From: Candidatus Latescibacterota bacterium | GTDB lineage: Bacteria > Latescibacterota > UBA2968 > UBA8231 | Assembly: GCA_022819745.1 (NCBI GenBank) | Contig: JAJEGS010000030.1 | Span: forward strand, 82,179-146,178 | DNA: 64,000 nucleotides | Direction of reading: 5' to 3' | Shown here: positions 1 to 11,108 of the stretch, one piece after another | How the letters are laid out: the number at the start of each line of letters is the position of its first letter | Position numbering within the stretch: the stretch's first letter is position 1 | Program-made: the position numbers and the translations under genes | Notes under the pieces: model-generated | What the model was told of the DNA's origin: nothing | The model's input: only the letters and a program-made list of their open reading frames with translations | Databases searched by the model: none

Positions 1-197
1 TGCTGCGCTTTTTTGAAAAACTGAAAAAGCTCGAAGCGCACCGGCGTTCTGATTTAGAAAAGCTCTTCGCCAGTCATCCGCCTACCGGTGAGCGGATCCG
101 CCGCATCGAGCGTCTGATCGACCAGTACGGAGCCAGCGGGGGGCAGCGCCACCGCGCGCGATTTGTGCGCGAGACCGCCGTTTTGCGGCGCAAGTAG
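1..197 (+). CDS. M48-family metalloprotease, C-terminal fragment
   Basis: The reading frame is open from base 3 to a TAG at 195-197 and gives about 64 residues of a protein cut by the window edge. It contains an SHPPTGERI segment followed by basic helices. HPPT-E-RI is the conserved tail motif of M48 peptidases (HtpX, BepA and Oma1 type), in which zinc-dependent endopeptidases act on envelope or membrane proteins. The catalytic HExxH lies outside the window, so activity cannot be judged. The family call rests on this short motif alone. Confidence 0.6.
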   Translation, partial: LRFFEKLKKLEAHRRSDLEKLFASHPPTGERIRRIERLIDQYGASGGQRHRARFVRETAVLRRK

Positions 198-205
198 CGC
201 TCCTA

Positions 206-234
206 TTGTCCCAGTTCAATCCAATTCCTACTTT
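206..234 (+). promoter_or_regulatory. Possible sigma-70 promoter before the efflux genes
   Basis: TTGTCC (206-211), a 17-base spacer and TACTTT (229-234) lie 33 bases before the adaptor start codon. The boxes match the consensus at about 4/6 and 3/6, so this is a weak candidate. It is supported mainly by its position in the gap between two genes. Confidence 0.22.
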
Positions 235-267
235 CTTGGCGGTTTCTCACTCCGCTAAGGAAATTAA

Positions 268-1278
268 ATGTTCCGTGTCTTCCTCCTGCTCCTGACTTTG
301 CTGCCCAGTGCGCTCCTAGGCCAAGAGCGCCCGCCAACGCCGGTCATCGTCGCCGAGGTCCTCGAACAACCGCTTGTCGAAGACCTCTCCTTTGTCGGGC
401 GCATCCTGCCCATGCGCTCCAGCCGCGTCGCCGCCGAGACCGAGGGGCGAGTACTAAGGCGCTTCGCGGAAGCCGGCCAAACCGTGCGCGGCGGCGATCC
501 CCTCTTTGAATTAGCCAACGATCCACTCCAAGCCTCGCTGGCCGAAGCGCAGGCCGATTTTGAACTGCGCCAGTTTAACTACGACCGCAGCCGCCAGTTG
601 CGCGCCACCGACGCGGTGTCCGAGCAAGACCTGCGCGACGACGCCTACGAACTGGCCCGCGCCCGTGCCAAGCTAGCCGGCCTCCAAGCGCAAGTAGAAG
701 ACCTCTTCGTCCGCGCCCCCTTCTCCGGGCACATCATCCAGACCTTTACCGAGGTCGGCCAATGGGTCGGGCGCGGCGGCGAAATTGCTCAAGTAATCTC
801 CATCGACACCGTCCGCGTGTACGTCGATGTGCCTGAACGCTACGTGTCGCAGCTCACCTTGGGCGATCGCGCCGACATCTTCGTCGATGCCCTCGGCGGC
901 GACCCCATCGCCGGCCTCGTGTCCGTCATCCTCGCCGAGGGCTATGCCTCCTCCCACACCTTCCCGGTCGTCGTTGGTGCTCTCAACCCAGAGGGCCGGA
1001 TGCGCAGCAATATGTCCGCGCGCGTGCGCTTCCAGATCGCACAACCTCAGACCTCGATTCTGGTGCACAAGGACGCCCTAGTCTCCGGGCCACAAGGCCA
1101 GGTCGTGTACCTCGCCCGCGACGGCAAGGCCGTCAGCCGCCCCGTCGAAACCGGGCTGGCGCACAAGGGCTACGTAGCCGTTACCGGCGACCTCGCACCC
1201 GGCGACCTCGCGGTGGTGCGCGGCAACGAGCGGCTGATGGACGGCCAAGCCGTGCGCATCATCCGCCGGCAGCCATAG
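268..1278 (+). CDS. RND efflux periplasmic adaptor subunit (membrane fusion protein)
   Basis: 336 residues. The product should bridge an inner-membrane RND pump to an outer-membrane channel. Residues 1-18 form a hydrophobic signal peptide ending near LLG-Q. A beta-barrel/lipoyl half, a long alpha-helical hairpin (about residues 85-140, rich in Ala, Arg, Glu and Gln) and the second lipoyl half with RAPFSG (near residue 149) follow in the order expected for HlyD/AcrA/MexA-type adaptors. The start is backed by AAGGAAA just upstream. The permease gene begins 10 bp after the stop, so the two are co-transcribed. No TolC-like channel gene lies nearby in the window. The substrate is not predictable. 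Confidence 0.9.
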   Translation: MFRVFLLLLTLLPSALLGQERPPTPVIVAEVLEQPLVEDLSFVGRILPMRSSRVAAETEGRVLRRFAEAGQTVRGGDPLFELANDPLQASLAEAQADFELRQFNYDRSRQLRATDAVSEQDLRDDAYELARARAKLAGLQAQVEDLFVRAPFSGHIIQTFTEVGQWVGRGGEIAQVISIDTVRVYVDVPERYVSQLTLGDRADIFVDALGGDPIAGLVSVILAEGYASSHTFPVVVGALNPEGRMRSNMSARVRFQIAQPQTSILVHKDALVSGPQGQVVYLARDGKAVSRPVETGLAHKGYVAVTGDLAPGDLAVVRGNERLMDGQAVRIIRRQP

Positions 1279-1288
1279 TCCGTTCGTC

Positions 1289-4447
<3,159 letters not shown>

Positions 4448-4519
4448 CGTCTGATCGGGGTTCACCCGTTGTATTGCCACCACTGGCCGTTGACGAGCTC
4501 CGGACCTTTCGTGTGAATG

Positions 4520-4528
4520 TGATACAAT
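4520..4528 (+). promoter_or_regulatory. Possible extended -10 promoter of the dioxygenase gene
   Basis: TGATACAAT contains an extended -10 (TG-N-TACAAT) 69 bp before the start codon. TTGACG occurs upstream at about 4487, but the spacing (27 bases) is too long for a standard -35. The site lies inside the inserted segment, so the gene may bring its own promoter. Confidence 0.28.
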
Positions 4529-4597
4529 GCCCGGTTTGCAGGGGCAGGTGAAGATCATCGCCGCACTCACCCGGCACCTTTCCATTCGGAGACATTC

Positions 4598-5488
4598 ATG
4601 ACTTTGACCAAAGAACAGAAAAACCAATTTTTCCAAGACGGCTATATCGTCGTCAAAGGACTGCTGACCACGGACGAACTCGAGACCCTGCGCAACCACT
4701 ACGCCGACCTTGCGCTCGGTCGCGTCCCCGACTACCCGGAAGGCAACATCTCTCACCACCCTCCGGGAACGGCTCAAGCCGCAGAACCGCCCACACCGCA
4801 CGGAAGCCGACATGACCGACGCGGCACTCAGGTTTACCCGCAAGGGGAAGTAACCGCCCCAGCAGATCGCACGCCGGTTGCGGACCCGCTGGATACGGTA
4901 AGTCATCTCAACCTGCCTTCGTACCACCATTCGGTTTTCAATGCGTTTGTACGAAGCCCCAAAATCGTCGACATCATCGAATCCCTGATGGGGCCGGACA
5001 TCAAGCTCTACTACGACCAGGTCTTCGCGAAGCCGCCATACGCCAAAGCGAATCGCTACCATCAGGATTCCATTTTCTGGGCCTTCTTCGCGAGCAACTT
5101 CCAAGTCACATGCCAGGTCCTGCTCGACGATGCAACTGTCGAGAACGGTTGTGTGCGTTTCATCCCGGGCAGCCACCACTTCGGCCTCGTCAACTGGGAC
5201 CATCTCCCCTACATGCTGACAGAGGATGTGCTCGCCCAAGAGGTCGCTGTTCCACTGAAGGCAGGTGATGCGACCTTTCACCACAGCCTGGCACTCCATT
5301 GCAGCGGCCCGAATACAACGCCGTACCGGCGGCGAAGCTGGTCGATTCACTACGTCTCTTCGGACACGCGTTACATCGGTACACCCGAAGAGACCGAACT
5401 CCTTAAACAGCGCGGTTGCCTTGTCGGGCCGGAACCTGTCAACGGCTGGCCCCTGATCCGTGGGCGCGAGTTCCCAGGGTGTGTATAG
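4598..5488 (+). CDS. Phytanoyl-CoA dioxygenase (PhyH) family protein
   Basis: 296 residues. The family comprises Fe(II)/2-oxoglutarate-dependent oxygenases that hydroxylate varied small molecules, and the substrate here is unknown. The iron triad is visible: His155-x-Asp157 (in YHQDS) and distal His234 (in HCSGPNTT). An arginine (near 244-246) is placed for 2-oxoglutarate binding. PGSHH and DATFHH are typical PhyH strands. The C terminus RGREFPGCV looks native. Residues about 55-88 read as a Pro/Gly/Arg-rich stretch unlike the rest. The +1 frame there (4761 onward) gives a more protein-like TEADMTDAALRFTRKG that would rejoin the gene with one extra base near 4847, suggesting two compensating frameshifts. 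The gene is part of the inserted segment. Confidence 0.85.
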   Translation: MTLTKEQKNQFFQDGYIVVKGLLTTDELETLRNHYADLALGRVPDYPEGNISHHPPGTAQAAEPPTPHGSRHDRRGTQVYPQGEVTAPADRTPVADPLDTVSHLNLPSYHHSVFNAFVRSPKIVDIIESLMGPDIKLYYDQVFAKPPYAKANRYHQDSIFWAFFASNFQVTCQVLLDDATVENGCVRFIPGSHHFGLVNWDHLPYMLTEDVLAQEVAVPLKAGDATFHHSLALHCSGPNTTPYRRRSWSIHYVSSDTRYIGTPEETELLKQRGCLVGPEPVNGWPLIRGREFPGCV

Positions 5489-5673
5489 TCGGACCGCAGC
5501 GGGATACTACAGGCCGGCTCCGGCACCAACCGCTTCCGGCTCTCTCCTACGAGAAGGTTGTCGAACGCGCCACGCCGACGATGCGCCGTATTTATGGGTT
5601 CGATTCCCAACCTCAGCCGCCGGATCAGCCTACGCGGTAAGTGCCTTTCGCTGATAAGGCTTTCCAACCTTGT
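5489..5673. other. Non-coding tail of the inserted segment
   Basis: No convincing gene. One frame running to 5640 ends in a peptide containing MRRIYGFDSQPQPPDQ, which may be debris of another gene. GGGTTCGATTCCC at 5596-5608 resembles a tRNA T-arm but lacks the rest of a tRNA. Confidence 0.4.
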
Positions 5674-5748
5674 CTCTTCCTGGTACCCACCTTCCTCAGC
5701 TTGGCCATGGATCTAAGAGCTTGGATCAGCCGCGTTGGGAGAGCATAA
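5674..5748 (+). pseudogene. Relic 3' end of the RND permease (right 59-bp repeat copy plus native tail)
   Basis: In the permease frame this reads FLVPTFLSLAMDLRAWISR followed by VGRA and TAA at 5746-5748. Bases 5674-5732 duplicate 4355-4413, and the last codons are unique. The stop abuts a terminator, as expected for the original gene end. This is the best evidence that the DNA between the copies is an insertion. Confidence 0.8.
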
Positions 5749-5774
5749 AAAAACCGGCCCCCGCAAGGGCCGGT
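5749..5774 (-). terminator. Intrinsic terminator of the minus-strand secreted-protein gene
   Basis: The stem is ACCGGCCC (5753-5760) with GGGCCGGT (5767-5774), eight perfect pairs around a six-base loop. On the minus strand it runs directly into a T-tract (the A-run at 5747-5753). It ends the gene at 5806-6432 and sits between convergent genes, so it may also have served the original efflux operon. Confidence 0.85.
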
Positions 5775-5805
5775 ATCCAGTCAAGCATAGTCCCTCGTGC
5801 GGCTG

Positions 5806-6432
5806 CTAAAAATTTAGCTTCAGCCGCAAGGCGGGGACGGTGGCTTCGCGCCCGGGCAGAGCGCCCAGTTCCACGTTCTTGGCCAATTTGTTAATGGTTT
5901 GGACTTGGTCGCGCAGATGGAACAACGACGCGATCTTGATCCACGCCGACAGCGGCACCCAACCGGCCGCAGTATCCTCACCAGTCAGAATGGCCATCCC
6001 CACCGCCGTCACCGTCATGCCCATGAGCGCGAGACCCTGTTTGTGCTCGCCAATGTAGAAATAGCCCGCGCCCGGCACGGGTAGCTCCAGTAGGAAGGCC
6101 AACAGCCCGGACTTTGGCTGTTGGTACGCGGCGTGGCGCGCCTGAATGCGATGCGTCCCCAGCGAGCGCAGCGAGCGAATTTCGGCCAGCGCATACGCGG
6201 CCTCCCGCTCCTGCAAGGCACCAACGACCTCGACGACCGCCACTGAATCCGCCTCAAGCTCCTGCACGCGCAACGAGCGCACCCGACCATCGGTAAACAC
6301 GGCTTCGCCCCACGCTTCTTCGGCCTGCATCTCTTGCAGCAGACTCCGCACCTCTTCGGTCTCCATCGTCGCCTCAGCCCCGCGTGCCACCAGCAAGATC
6401 ACCGGCAACCAAATCCATATTTTCCAACGCAT
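5806..6432 (-). CDS. Hypothetical secreted or membrane protein
   Basis: 208 residues from the ATG at 6432, chosen because GAGGTGG lies just upstream and the product then starts with a clean signal peptide (MRWKIWIWLPVILLVARGAEA). Longer starts at 6444 (ATG) and 6471 (TTG) exist. After a charged, Glu-rich region (about 25-95), the middle holds GAGYFYIGEHKQGLALMG and hydrophobic segments at about 110-160, giving one or two membrane spans. The glycine/aromatic pattern before the helix recalls TM2-like or P13-like small membrane proteins, but I do not assign a family. It is transcribed alone, with its own terminator. Confidence 0.65.
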   Translation of the reverse strand: MRWKIWIWLPVILLVARGAEATMETEEVRSLLQEMQAEEAWGEAVFTDGRVRSLRVQELEADSVAVVEVVGALQEREAAYALAEIRSLRSLGTHRIQARHAAYQQPKSGLLAFLLELPVPGAGYFYIGEHKQGLALMGMTVTAVGMAILTGEDTAAGWVPLSAWIKIASLFHLRDQVQTINKLAKNVELGALPGREATVPALRLKLNF

Positions 6433-6563
6433 TTTCCACCTCATTTGAAATTGTCGATTCTGCCTTCTCAATCTACCCGACGCCTCTTTGTCTTGTCAAG
6501 CCGCCATGCCCCCACTCGGCCCATTGCTCTCCCCAACACCAACCCCTATTTTCAGGTTTTCTC

Positions 6564-7349
6564 ATGCAGACCCAACTCCAACAAACCATAGCAGCCACCC
6601 GCGAAGCCGGGGCGCTGACCTTGCAGTACTTCGGCGGCCCCCTTGAGGTTGCCTACAAAGACAGGAACGATCCGCTGACCGAGGCAGATCTCCAAGCCGA
6701 TGCCTACCTCAAGCAAGCCCTGCGCGATCTGCGCCCAGACTGCGGCTGGCTCTCCGAAGAAACCGTCGATGACCGCCAACGTCTCGCCAAAGAAGCTGTG
6801 TGGATCGTCGATCCCATCGACGGCACCCGCGAGTTCGTCGAAGGCATCCCCGAGTACGTGGTCGCCGTGGCCTTAGTCGAAGGCGGCGCGCCGACCCTAG
6901 CGGTTATCTACAATCCCGCGCAGGAGCAAATCTTTGCCGCCGTATCTGGCAGCGGCACCTTCCACAACGGTCGTCGCGTGTTTTGCAGCGAGGAACAATC
7001 CCTCAGCCAAGCCACGGCCGTCGTCAGCCGCAGCGAGACCAAACGCGGCGGGATCGACCCCTTTCGCCCGCACCTCGGCGCAATCCGCCCCGTCGGCAGC
7101 GTCGCCTACAAGCTGGCCCTAGTCGCTGCGGGGGCCTGCGACCTCAACTTTAGCATCCAAGACAAAAACGAGTGGGACGTTTGCGCTGGCGACCTGCTGG
7201 TGCGCGAGGCCGGCGGCCTCATGCACACGTGCGGCCACCAAGTGCGGACCTACAACCAAGCCGATACCCTCATCCCCGGCGGACTCGCTGCGGGCAATGC
7301 GACGCTGGTATCACACATTCTCCACCTAATGCACGAGCAAAAGCAATGA
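6564..7349 (+). CDS. cysQ: 3'(2'),5'-bisphosphate nucleotidase / inositol monophosphatase family (CysQ-like)
   Basis: 261 residues. CysQ enzymes remove phosphate from 3'-phosphoadenosine 5'-phosphate left over from sulfate assimilation; relatives act on inositol phosphates. All Mg/Li-site motifs are present: DPLTEAD (near residue 35), SEET (near 64), DPIDGT (83-88) and WDVCAGDLLVREAGG (near 205). The start at 6564 fits the family N terminus; the in-frame extension upstream to 6384 is Pro/Ser-rich and overlaps the start region of the gene on the opposite strand. The stop overlaps the next start (ATGA), so it is coupled to the PolX gene. Substrate preference between PAP and inositol phosphate cannot be settled. 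Confidence 0.85.
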   Translation: MQTQLQQTIAATREAGALTLQYFGGPLEVAYKDRNDPLTEADLQADAYLKQALRDLRPDCGWLSEETVDDRQRLAKEAVWIVDPIDGTREFVEGIPEYVVAVALVEGGAPTLAVIYNPAQEQIFAAVSGSGTFHNGRRVFCSEEQSLSQATAVVSRSETKRGGIDPFRPHLGAIRPVGSVAYKLALVAAGACDLNFSIQDKNEWDVCAGDLLVREAGGLMHTCGHQVRTYNQADTLIPGGLAAGNATLVSHILHLMHEQKQ

Positions 7350-9064
7350 TAACGGCCCGGATCGCCGCGGATTTTGTCGAAGAGTACGCCACCCTCCTCG
7401 AACTCAGCGGGGCCTCCCCCTTCCGGGTCCGCGCCTACGCCAATGCCGTGCGTGCCCTCGAAACCCTAACGTCCCCCCTCGACGAACTTCTCGCCGCCGG
7501 GACTCTAACCGAGGTCAAAGGCATCGGCGACAGCGTGGCTGAATTAGTCGCCGAGTTGGCCGACACCGGCACGGCCCAAGCCTATGAAAAGCTGCGGGCC
7601 GCAACACCCGAGGGGCTGCTCGACATGCTGCGAGTTCCCGGCCTGGGGCCGCGCAAGATCGTCGCCATCCGCAAGGCCCTCGGCATTGAGACCCTCGACG
7701 CCCTCGAACAAGCCTGTCGCGACGGCCAACTCGCCGCCCTCAAGGGCTTTGGCTCCAAGACCCAGGCAACCATTCTCAAGGGCGTCGAGTTCATTCGCGC
7801 CCACGAGGGCCACTGCCGCGTCGATAGCGCACATCAAAGCGCCCAAAGCCTGCTCGCCGTTTTGCGTCCCCACGCGCAACACTTTGCCATCGCCGGGGAA
7901 CTGCGTCGAGCGCGAGAAACAATCCAACAGCTCGACTTCGTAATCAGCACCACCGACGCCGAGGCCGCGACTGCGGCCTTTGTCTCCCACCCGGATATCG
8001 CCGAAGTCCTCGTGCCGAGCGCAGACTTCGACCTGAGCTCAGCCGAAGGGCGGCTATCCCACGGACTGCAAGCCAACTTACACGTAGTCCCAGACAAAGC
8101 CTTCCCCGCGGCTTTACATTACTACACAGGCAGCGAGGAGTACCAAGCTGCACTGTGCGCTAAGGCCGCCGAGCGCGGGCTAGTCCTCGACGAACGCGGT
8201 CTCTGGCGCGACGACGAGCGCATCGAGTGTTCGGATGAAGCAGCTTTGTTCGCCGCCTTGGGCCTCGCCTACATTCCGCCGGAGTTGCGCGAAAACCAAG
8301 GCGAAGTCGAGGCCGCAACCGCCGACACACTACCCGAGTTGGTAACAGCCGCCGACATTCGCGGTATGCTCCACGTGCATTCGACTTATTCGGATGGGGT
8401 TGACAGTCTGGAGACCATGGCCCGCGCCGTGCAAGAACGCGGCTTTGAGTACATGGGCATTGCCGACCACAGCCAGGCCGCGGCCTACGCCGGAGGACTT
8501 CGCGTTGAGGACGTCCAGCGCCAGTGGGAGGAAATCGACCGGCTCAACGAGGAATTGGCTCCCTTCCGCATCTTCAAGGGCATTGAGTCGGATATCCTCG
8601 GCGATGGCTCGCTCGACTACGACGACGACCTGATCGCCCAATTCGACTTCGTGGTCGCCTCGGTCCATTCGCAGTTCAACCTGAGCCGCGACGCCATGAC
8701 CGCCCGCATCGTCCGCGCCATCGAGCATCCGGCTACCACCATCGTCGGCCATCCAACCGGGCGCTTGCTCCTCGACCGCGAAGGCTACGCCGTCGATACC
8801 GACTCGATCATCGAAGCTGCCGCCCGCTGTGGGGTCGCCCTCGAAATCAACGCCCATCCGTCGCGGCTCGACCTCGACTGGCGGCACGTCAAAAAGGCGC
8901 GCGACCACGGCGTCCAAATCGCCGTCAACACCGACGCCCACAGCGTCGGTGGCCTGGACCATCTCTGCTACGGTATCGGCATCGCCCGCAAGGGTTGGCT
9001 CCGCGCCGCCGACATCCCCAACGCGCTCAGCCGCGAAGCCATTGCCGCTTGGTTCCAAGGCTAA
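7346..9064 (+). CDS. polX: PolX-type protein: HhH / polymerase-X-like / PHP domain
   Basis: 572 residues. Order: N-terminal 8-kDa-like helices, helix-hairpin-helix (VPGLGPRKI, near 95), PolX nucleotidyltransferase fold (about 150-315) and PHP phosphoesterase domain (about 335-572). Bacterial PolX proteins fill gaps in base excision repair, with the PHP part acting as a metal-dependent 3'-5' exonuclease/AP endonuclease. The PHP motifs are complete: His343-x-His345 (HVHSTYSDG), ADHS, GIESDIL, ASVHS, GHPTGR, EINAHP, NTDAHS. The polymerase centre is not: canonical GS..RR....GDID reads GELRRARETIQQLD, so Ser becomes Glu185 and the first catalytic Asp becomes Gln195; Asp197 remains. I infer a nuclease with little or no polymerase activity. 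The start is fixed by ATGA overlap with cysQ. Confidence 0.88.
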   Translation: MITARIAADFVEEYATLLELSGASPFRVRAYANAVRALETLTSPLDELLAAGTLTEVKGIGDSVAELVAELADTGTAQAYEKLRAATPEGLLDMLRVPGLGPRKIVAIRKALGIETLDALEQACRDGQLAALKGFGSKTQATILKGVEFIRAHEGHCRVDSAHQSAQSLLAVLRPHAQHFAIAGELRRARETIQQLDFVISTTDAEAATAAFVSHPDIAEVLVPSADFDLSSAEGRLSHGLQANLHVVPDKAFPAALHYYTGSEEYQAALCAKAAERGLVLDERGLWRDDERIECSDEAALFAALGLAYIPPELRENQGEVEAATADTLPELVTAADIRGMLHVHSTYSDGVDSLETMARAVQERGFEYMGIADHSQAAAYAGGLRVEDVQRQWEEIDRLNEELAPFRIFKGIESDILGDGSLDYDDDLIAQFDFVVASVHSQFNLSRDAMTARIVRAIEHPATTIVGHPTGRLLLDREGYAVDTDSIIEAAARCGVALEINAHPSRLDLDWRHVKKARDHGVQIAVNTDAHSVGGLDHLCYGIGIARKGWLRAADIPNALSREAIAAWFQG

Positions 9065-9066
9065 AC

Positions 9067-10230
9067 ATGACCCGTAGCGATTACCTCTCACAGCTTTTTC
9101 GGCGACTGCATACATTTCGTCAGGAAGCCCAACTTGAGCCTGAACAGGTCGAAAGTAACCTTGTTTTGGGGCCAGGATGGATCCACGCGTTCGAGAGCGG
9201 TGCGGCCCTTCCTGGTCTTGATGTGGTTATGTCTCTTCTCTCACTCTATGGCAAAACCCTGCGTGACCTTGCAGACGGCATAGAAGGGAACGCTCCGGCC
9301 ATAAAACGCTCAATTACTCCAGAAGAAGTCGGCAATAATCTCGTTCTTCACTTTCCCTATGGTGAATACGATGCTACCTACCTCCTTGAAGATGCTACCG
9401 TGGAGCAGTTCACGGAAATAGTCCTAACGTTGCGAAATGGGCTCGCTCTGCTTGCTAACTCTGGGATTGAAGACCAGCGAGTCGAGACGATTAAGATGGA
9501 AAGTGTGGCCAATACATTCATGAAAGCCGTTGAACTCTGGCCTCAAGCTAACCCCTCCGATCTCTGGTGGTTTCTCGTATATCGCGCCTACTGTGATCCA
9601 TACAACCATCCTGCCCAGTATGCTCGCTTAGACTTTGCGCAAAGCTGGAAACGAACTGCTGGTTGGGCCTTGGAGTTGGTACTCGAAAAACATTACGGTG
9701 ATACTTTGGCAAAGCAGGGGATCAACATGGTACGTAAAGATTCCGAGCGTAAGGCGAGGATTCTTTGCGGTATCGACGTTGGTCATCGCCTTGAAACAGA
9801 CAAAGTGGATATTATGCTAACGGTCGGCGAGGGCGTAAACGAACGGATGATTGGGGTCGTTCACGTCAAGGCGAGTTTTGCGGAACGCCGGACAGACGAT
9901 GTTCCTATGAGTCAAGCACTCGTTGATGCTAACTACATTTCCCCGCTATGGACGATGGATTGCAAGAGTTTCCCTAGTCCTGAGCCCGTCAATCGCGGCG
10001 AGTTAGGCAGGACCTTTACCGGAGAAGGTCAGGATCAAAGGAACGCTAAGAGAAAAGACATAGAAAATGACGGCTTTTTCTCAGCGTGCTTTTCCTACAA
10101 TAAGAACACTCGTCCGACTCCTCCCGATACCCCCCTAGTAAAGGCTCAAATTTATTCATGTGACTTCACCGACCCGGACGATGCCTTCACTAGATTCGTC
10201 GTTTCGGAGGGTCGCCGATTTCGGAAATAA
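9067..10230 (+). CDS. Type II restriction endonuclease, BsaWI-like, with N-terminal HTH
   Basis: 387 residues starting 2 bp after the polX stop. Residues about 5-70 follow the XRE helix-turn-helix pattern (LRRxR..., a five-helix spacing ending P-x-LDVVMSLLSLYGK). The C-terminal half carries SWKRTAGWALE, like SWKKSSGHAFE in BsaWI as I recall it, then Asp248 and a strand ending HVKAS with Lys268, a variant PD-(D/E)xK centre comparable to QSK in BsaWI. BsaWI cuts W^CCGGW; the site here is unknown. The convergent methyltransferase gene downstream supports an R-M role. GC is visibly lower than in polX, so the pair was probably acquired. The HTH could make it self-regulating. Confidence 0.7.
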   Translation: MTRSDYLSQLFRRLHTFRQEAQLEPEQVESNLVLGPGWIHAFESGAALPGLDVVMSLLSLYGKTLRDLADGIEGNAPAIKRSITPEEVGNNLVLHFPYGEYDATYLLEDATVEQFTEIVLTLRNGLALLANSGIEDQRVETIKMESVANTFMKAVELWPQANPSDLWWFLVYRAYCDPYNHPAQYARLDFAQSWKRTAGWALELVLEKHYGDTLAKQGINMVRKDSERKARILCGIDVGHRLETDKVDIMLTVGEGVNERMIGVVHVKASFAERRTDDVPMSQALVDANYISPLWTMDCKSFPSPEPVNRGELGRTFTGEGQDQRNAKRKDIENDGFFSACFSYNKNTRPTPPDTPLVKAQIYSCDFTDPDDAFTRFVVSEGRRFRK

Positions 10231-11094
10231 TTCCAAATTTGGCCCTTCGCTTTCCTCCAAGCGTTTGTTGGAGGCCTGAACTTGCTCGGGGTCAACTTCA
10301 AATCCTATGTAGGAACAGCCAAGGGTCAGTGCCGCGATTCCCGTAGTGCCCGAGCCAGAGAACGGGTCTAAAACCACAACATCTTCTCCACAGGTTCCGT
10401 ACGCTTTAATGCAACGAATTGGCAATTCCTTTGGGAAGCGTGAGAAATGCTTGAGCCCGTCGATTTTCTCGTTTGCGAACTCCCACACGCTCTTAATCGG
10501 GGGTGTCACGCGAAAACCATGCCGTTCGCTCTTTGTCAGCAAGTAAATCGATTCGTGTTGACGATGCGGGCGTCGGCAGCGGCCCTCAGGCATGGCATTT
10601 TTCTTTCGCCAAATTACTTCTCCCCGGAACAAGTAGCCCGCGTCGCAAAGAGAGATAATAAGACGATATGGGAGCGCCAGAAGATTGCCATACTGAAGCC
10701 ACGTTTCATCCTTATCGATAAATGCTTTTCGCCGCGCCCGTGGTTTGGTGTACGCTGAGTTGTCTTCCGAAAAGCCTTGTTTTTTTGCACCCAAGGTGCT
10801 GAACTTCCATGCTTTCTGATTCCAGTTCACAGGGGTGTTGTAAGCGTCTCCTATATTGATCCAAAGAATCCCTTCCGGTCTCAACTTCGGTAAAACTTCC
10901 ACAAAGGCTTTCGTGAGAAACTGTAGATAATCCCTCGGGTCTTTTTCGATACCGATCCCTTCTGAGTGCCTTTGCCCCCAATAGGGCGGACTCGTCACAA
11001 CTATATTCACGGATTCGTCCGGAAGTTGCGGAATCAGTTCTAGACAATCTCCTTCGTGGGTCTTATTGATCGGGAAAGGCCCGATTTGGTTCAT
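10156..11094 (-). CDS. Site-specific DNA methyltransferase (beta class, probably N4-cytosine)
   Basis: 312 residues. Motif IV TSPPYW (34-39) comes before motif I DPFSGSGTTG (near 246), the beta-class order used by N4-cytosine and some N6-adenine methyltransferases. TSPPYW-G-R is common among N4-cytosine enzymes, which would suit a CCGG-type target. The start ATG has a strong upstream AAGGAAG. The gene is convergent with the nuclease gene and the two coding regions overlap by 75 bp at their 3' ends, so they encode each other's tails on opposite strands. It should protect host sites from the neighbouring nuclease. Confidence 0.83.
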   Translation of the reverse strand: MNQIGPFPINKTHEGDCLELIPQLPDESVNIVVTSPPYWGQRHSEGIGIEKDPRDYLQFLTKAFVEVLPKLRPEGILWINIGDAYNTPVNWNQKAWKFSTLGAKKQGFSEDNSAYTKPRARRKAFIDKDETWLQYGNLLALPYRLIISLCDAGYLFRGEVIWRKKNAMPEGRCRRPHRQHESIYLLTKSERHGFRVTPPIKSVWEFANEKIDGLKHFSRFPKELPIRCIKAYGTCGEDVVVLDPFSGSGTTGIAALTLGCSYIGFEVDPEQVQASNKRLEESEGPNLELFPKSATLRNDESSEGIVRVGEVT

Positions 11095-11108
11095 TGGCTC
11101 TTCCTTTC

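Noticed and set aside
4480..4492. TTGACG as the -35 of a classical promoter for the dioxygenase gene
   Set aside because: Spacing to the TACAAT box is about 27 bases, too long for sigma-70.
5596..5608. GGGTTCGATTCCC, a tRNA T-arm-like sequence in the inserted segment
   Set aside because: No matching acceptor stem, anticodon arm or D-arm at the right distances; the 5' acceptor complement of the following bases is missing.
6384..6563. Upstream in-frame extension of the cysQ gene
   Set aside because: Pro/Ser-rich sequence without family similarity that overlaps the start region of the opposite-strand gene; the ATG at 6564 matches the family start.
9424..9609. Small minus-strand frame inside the nuclease gene as a controller protein
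   Set aside because: No HTH pattern and no ribosome-binding site; an XRE-like HTH is found instead at the nuclease N terminus.
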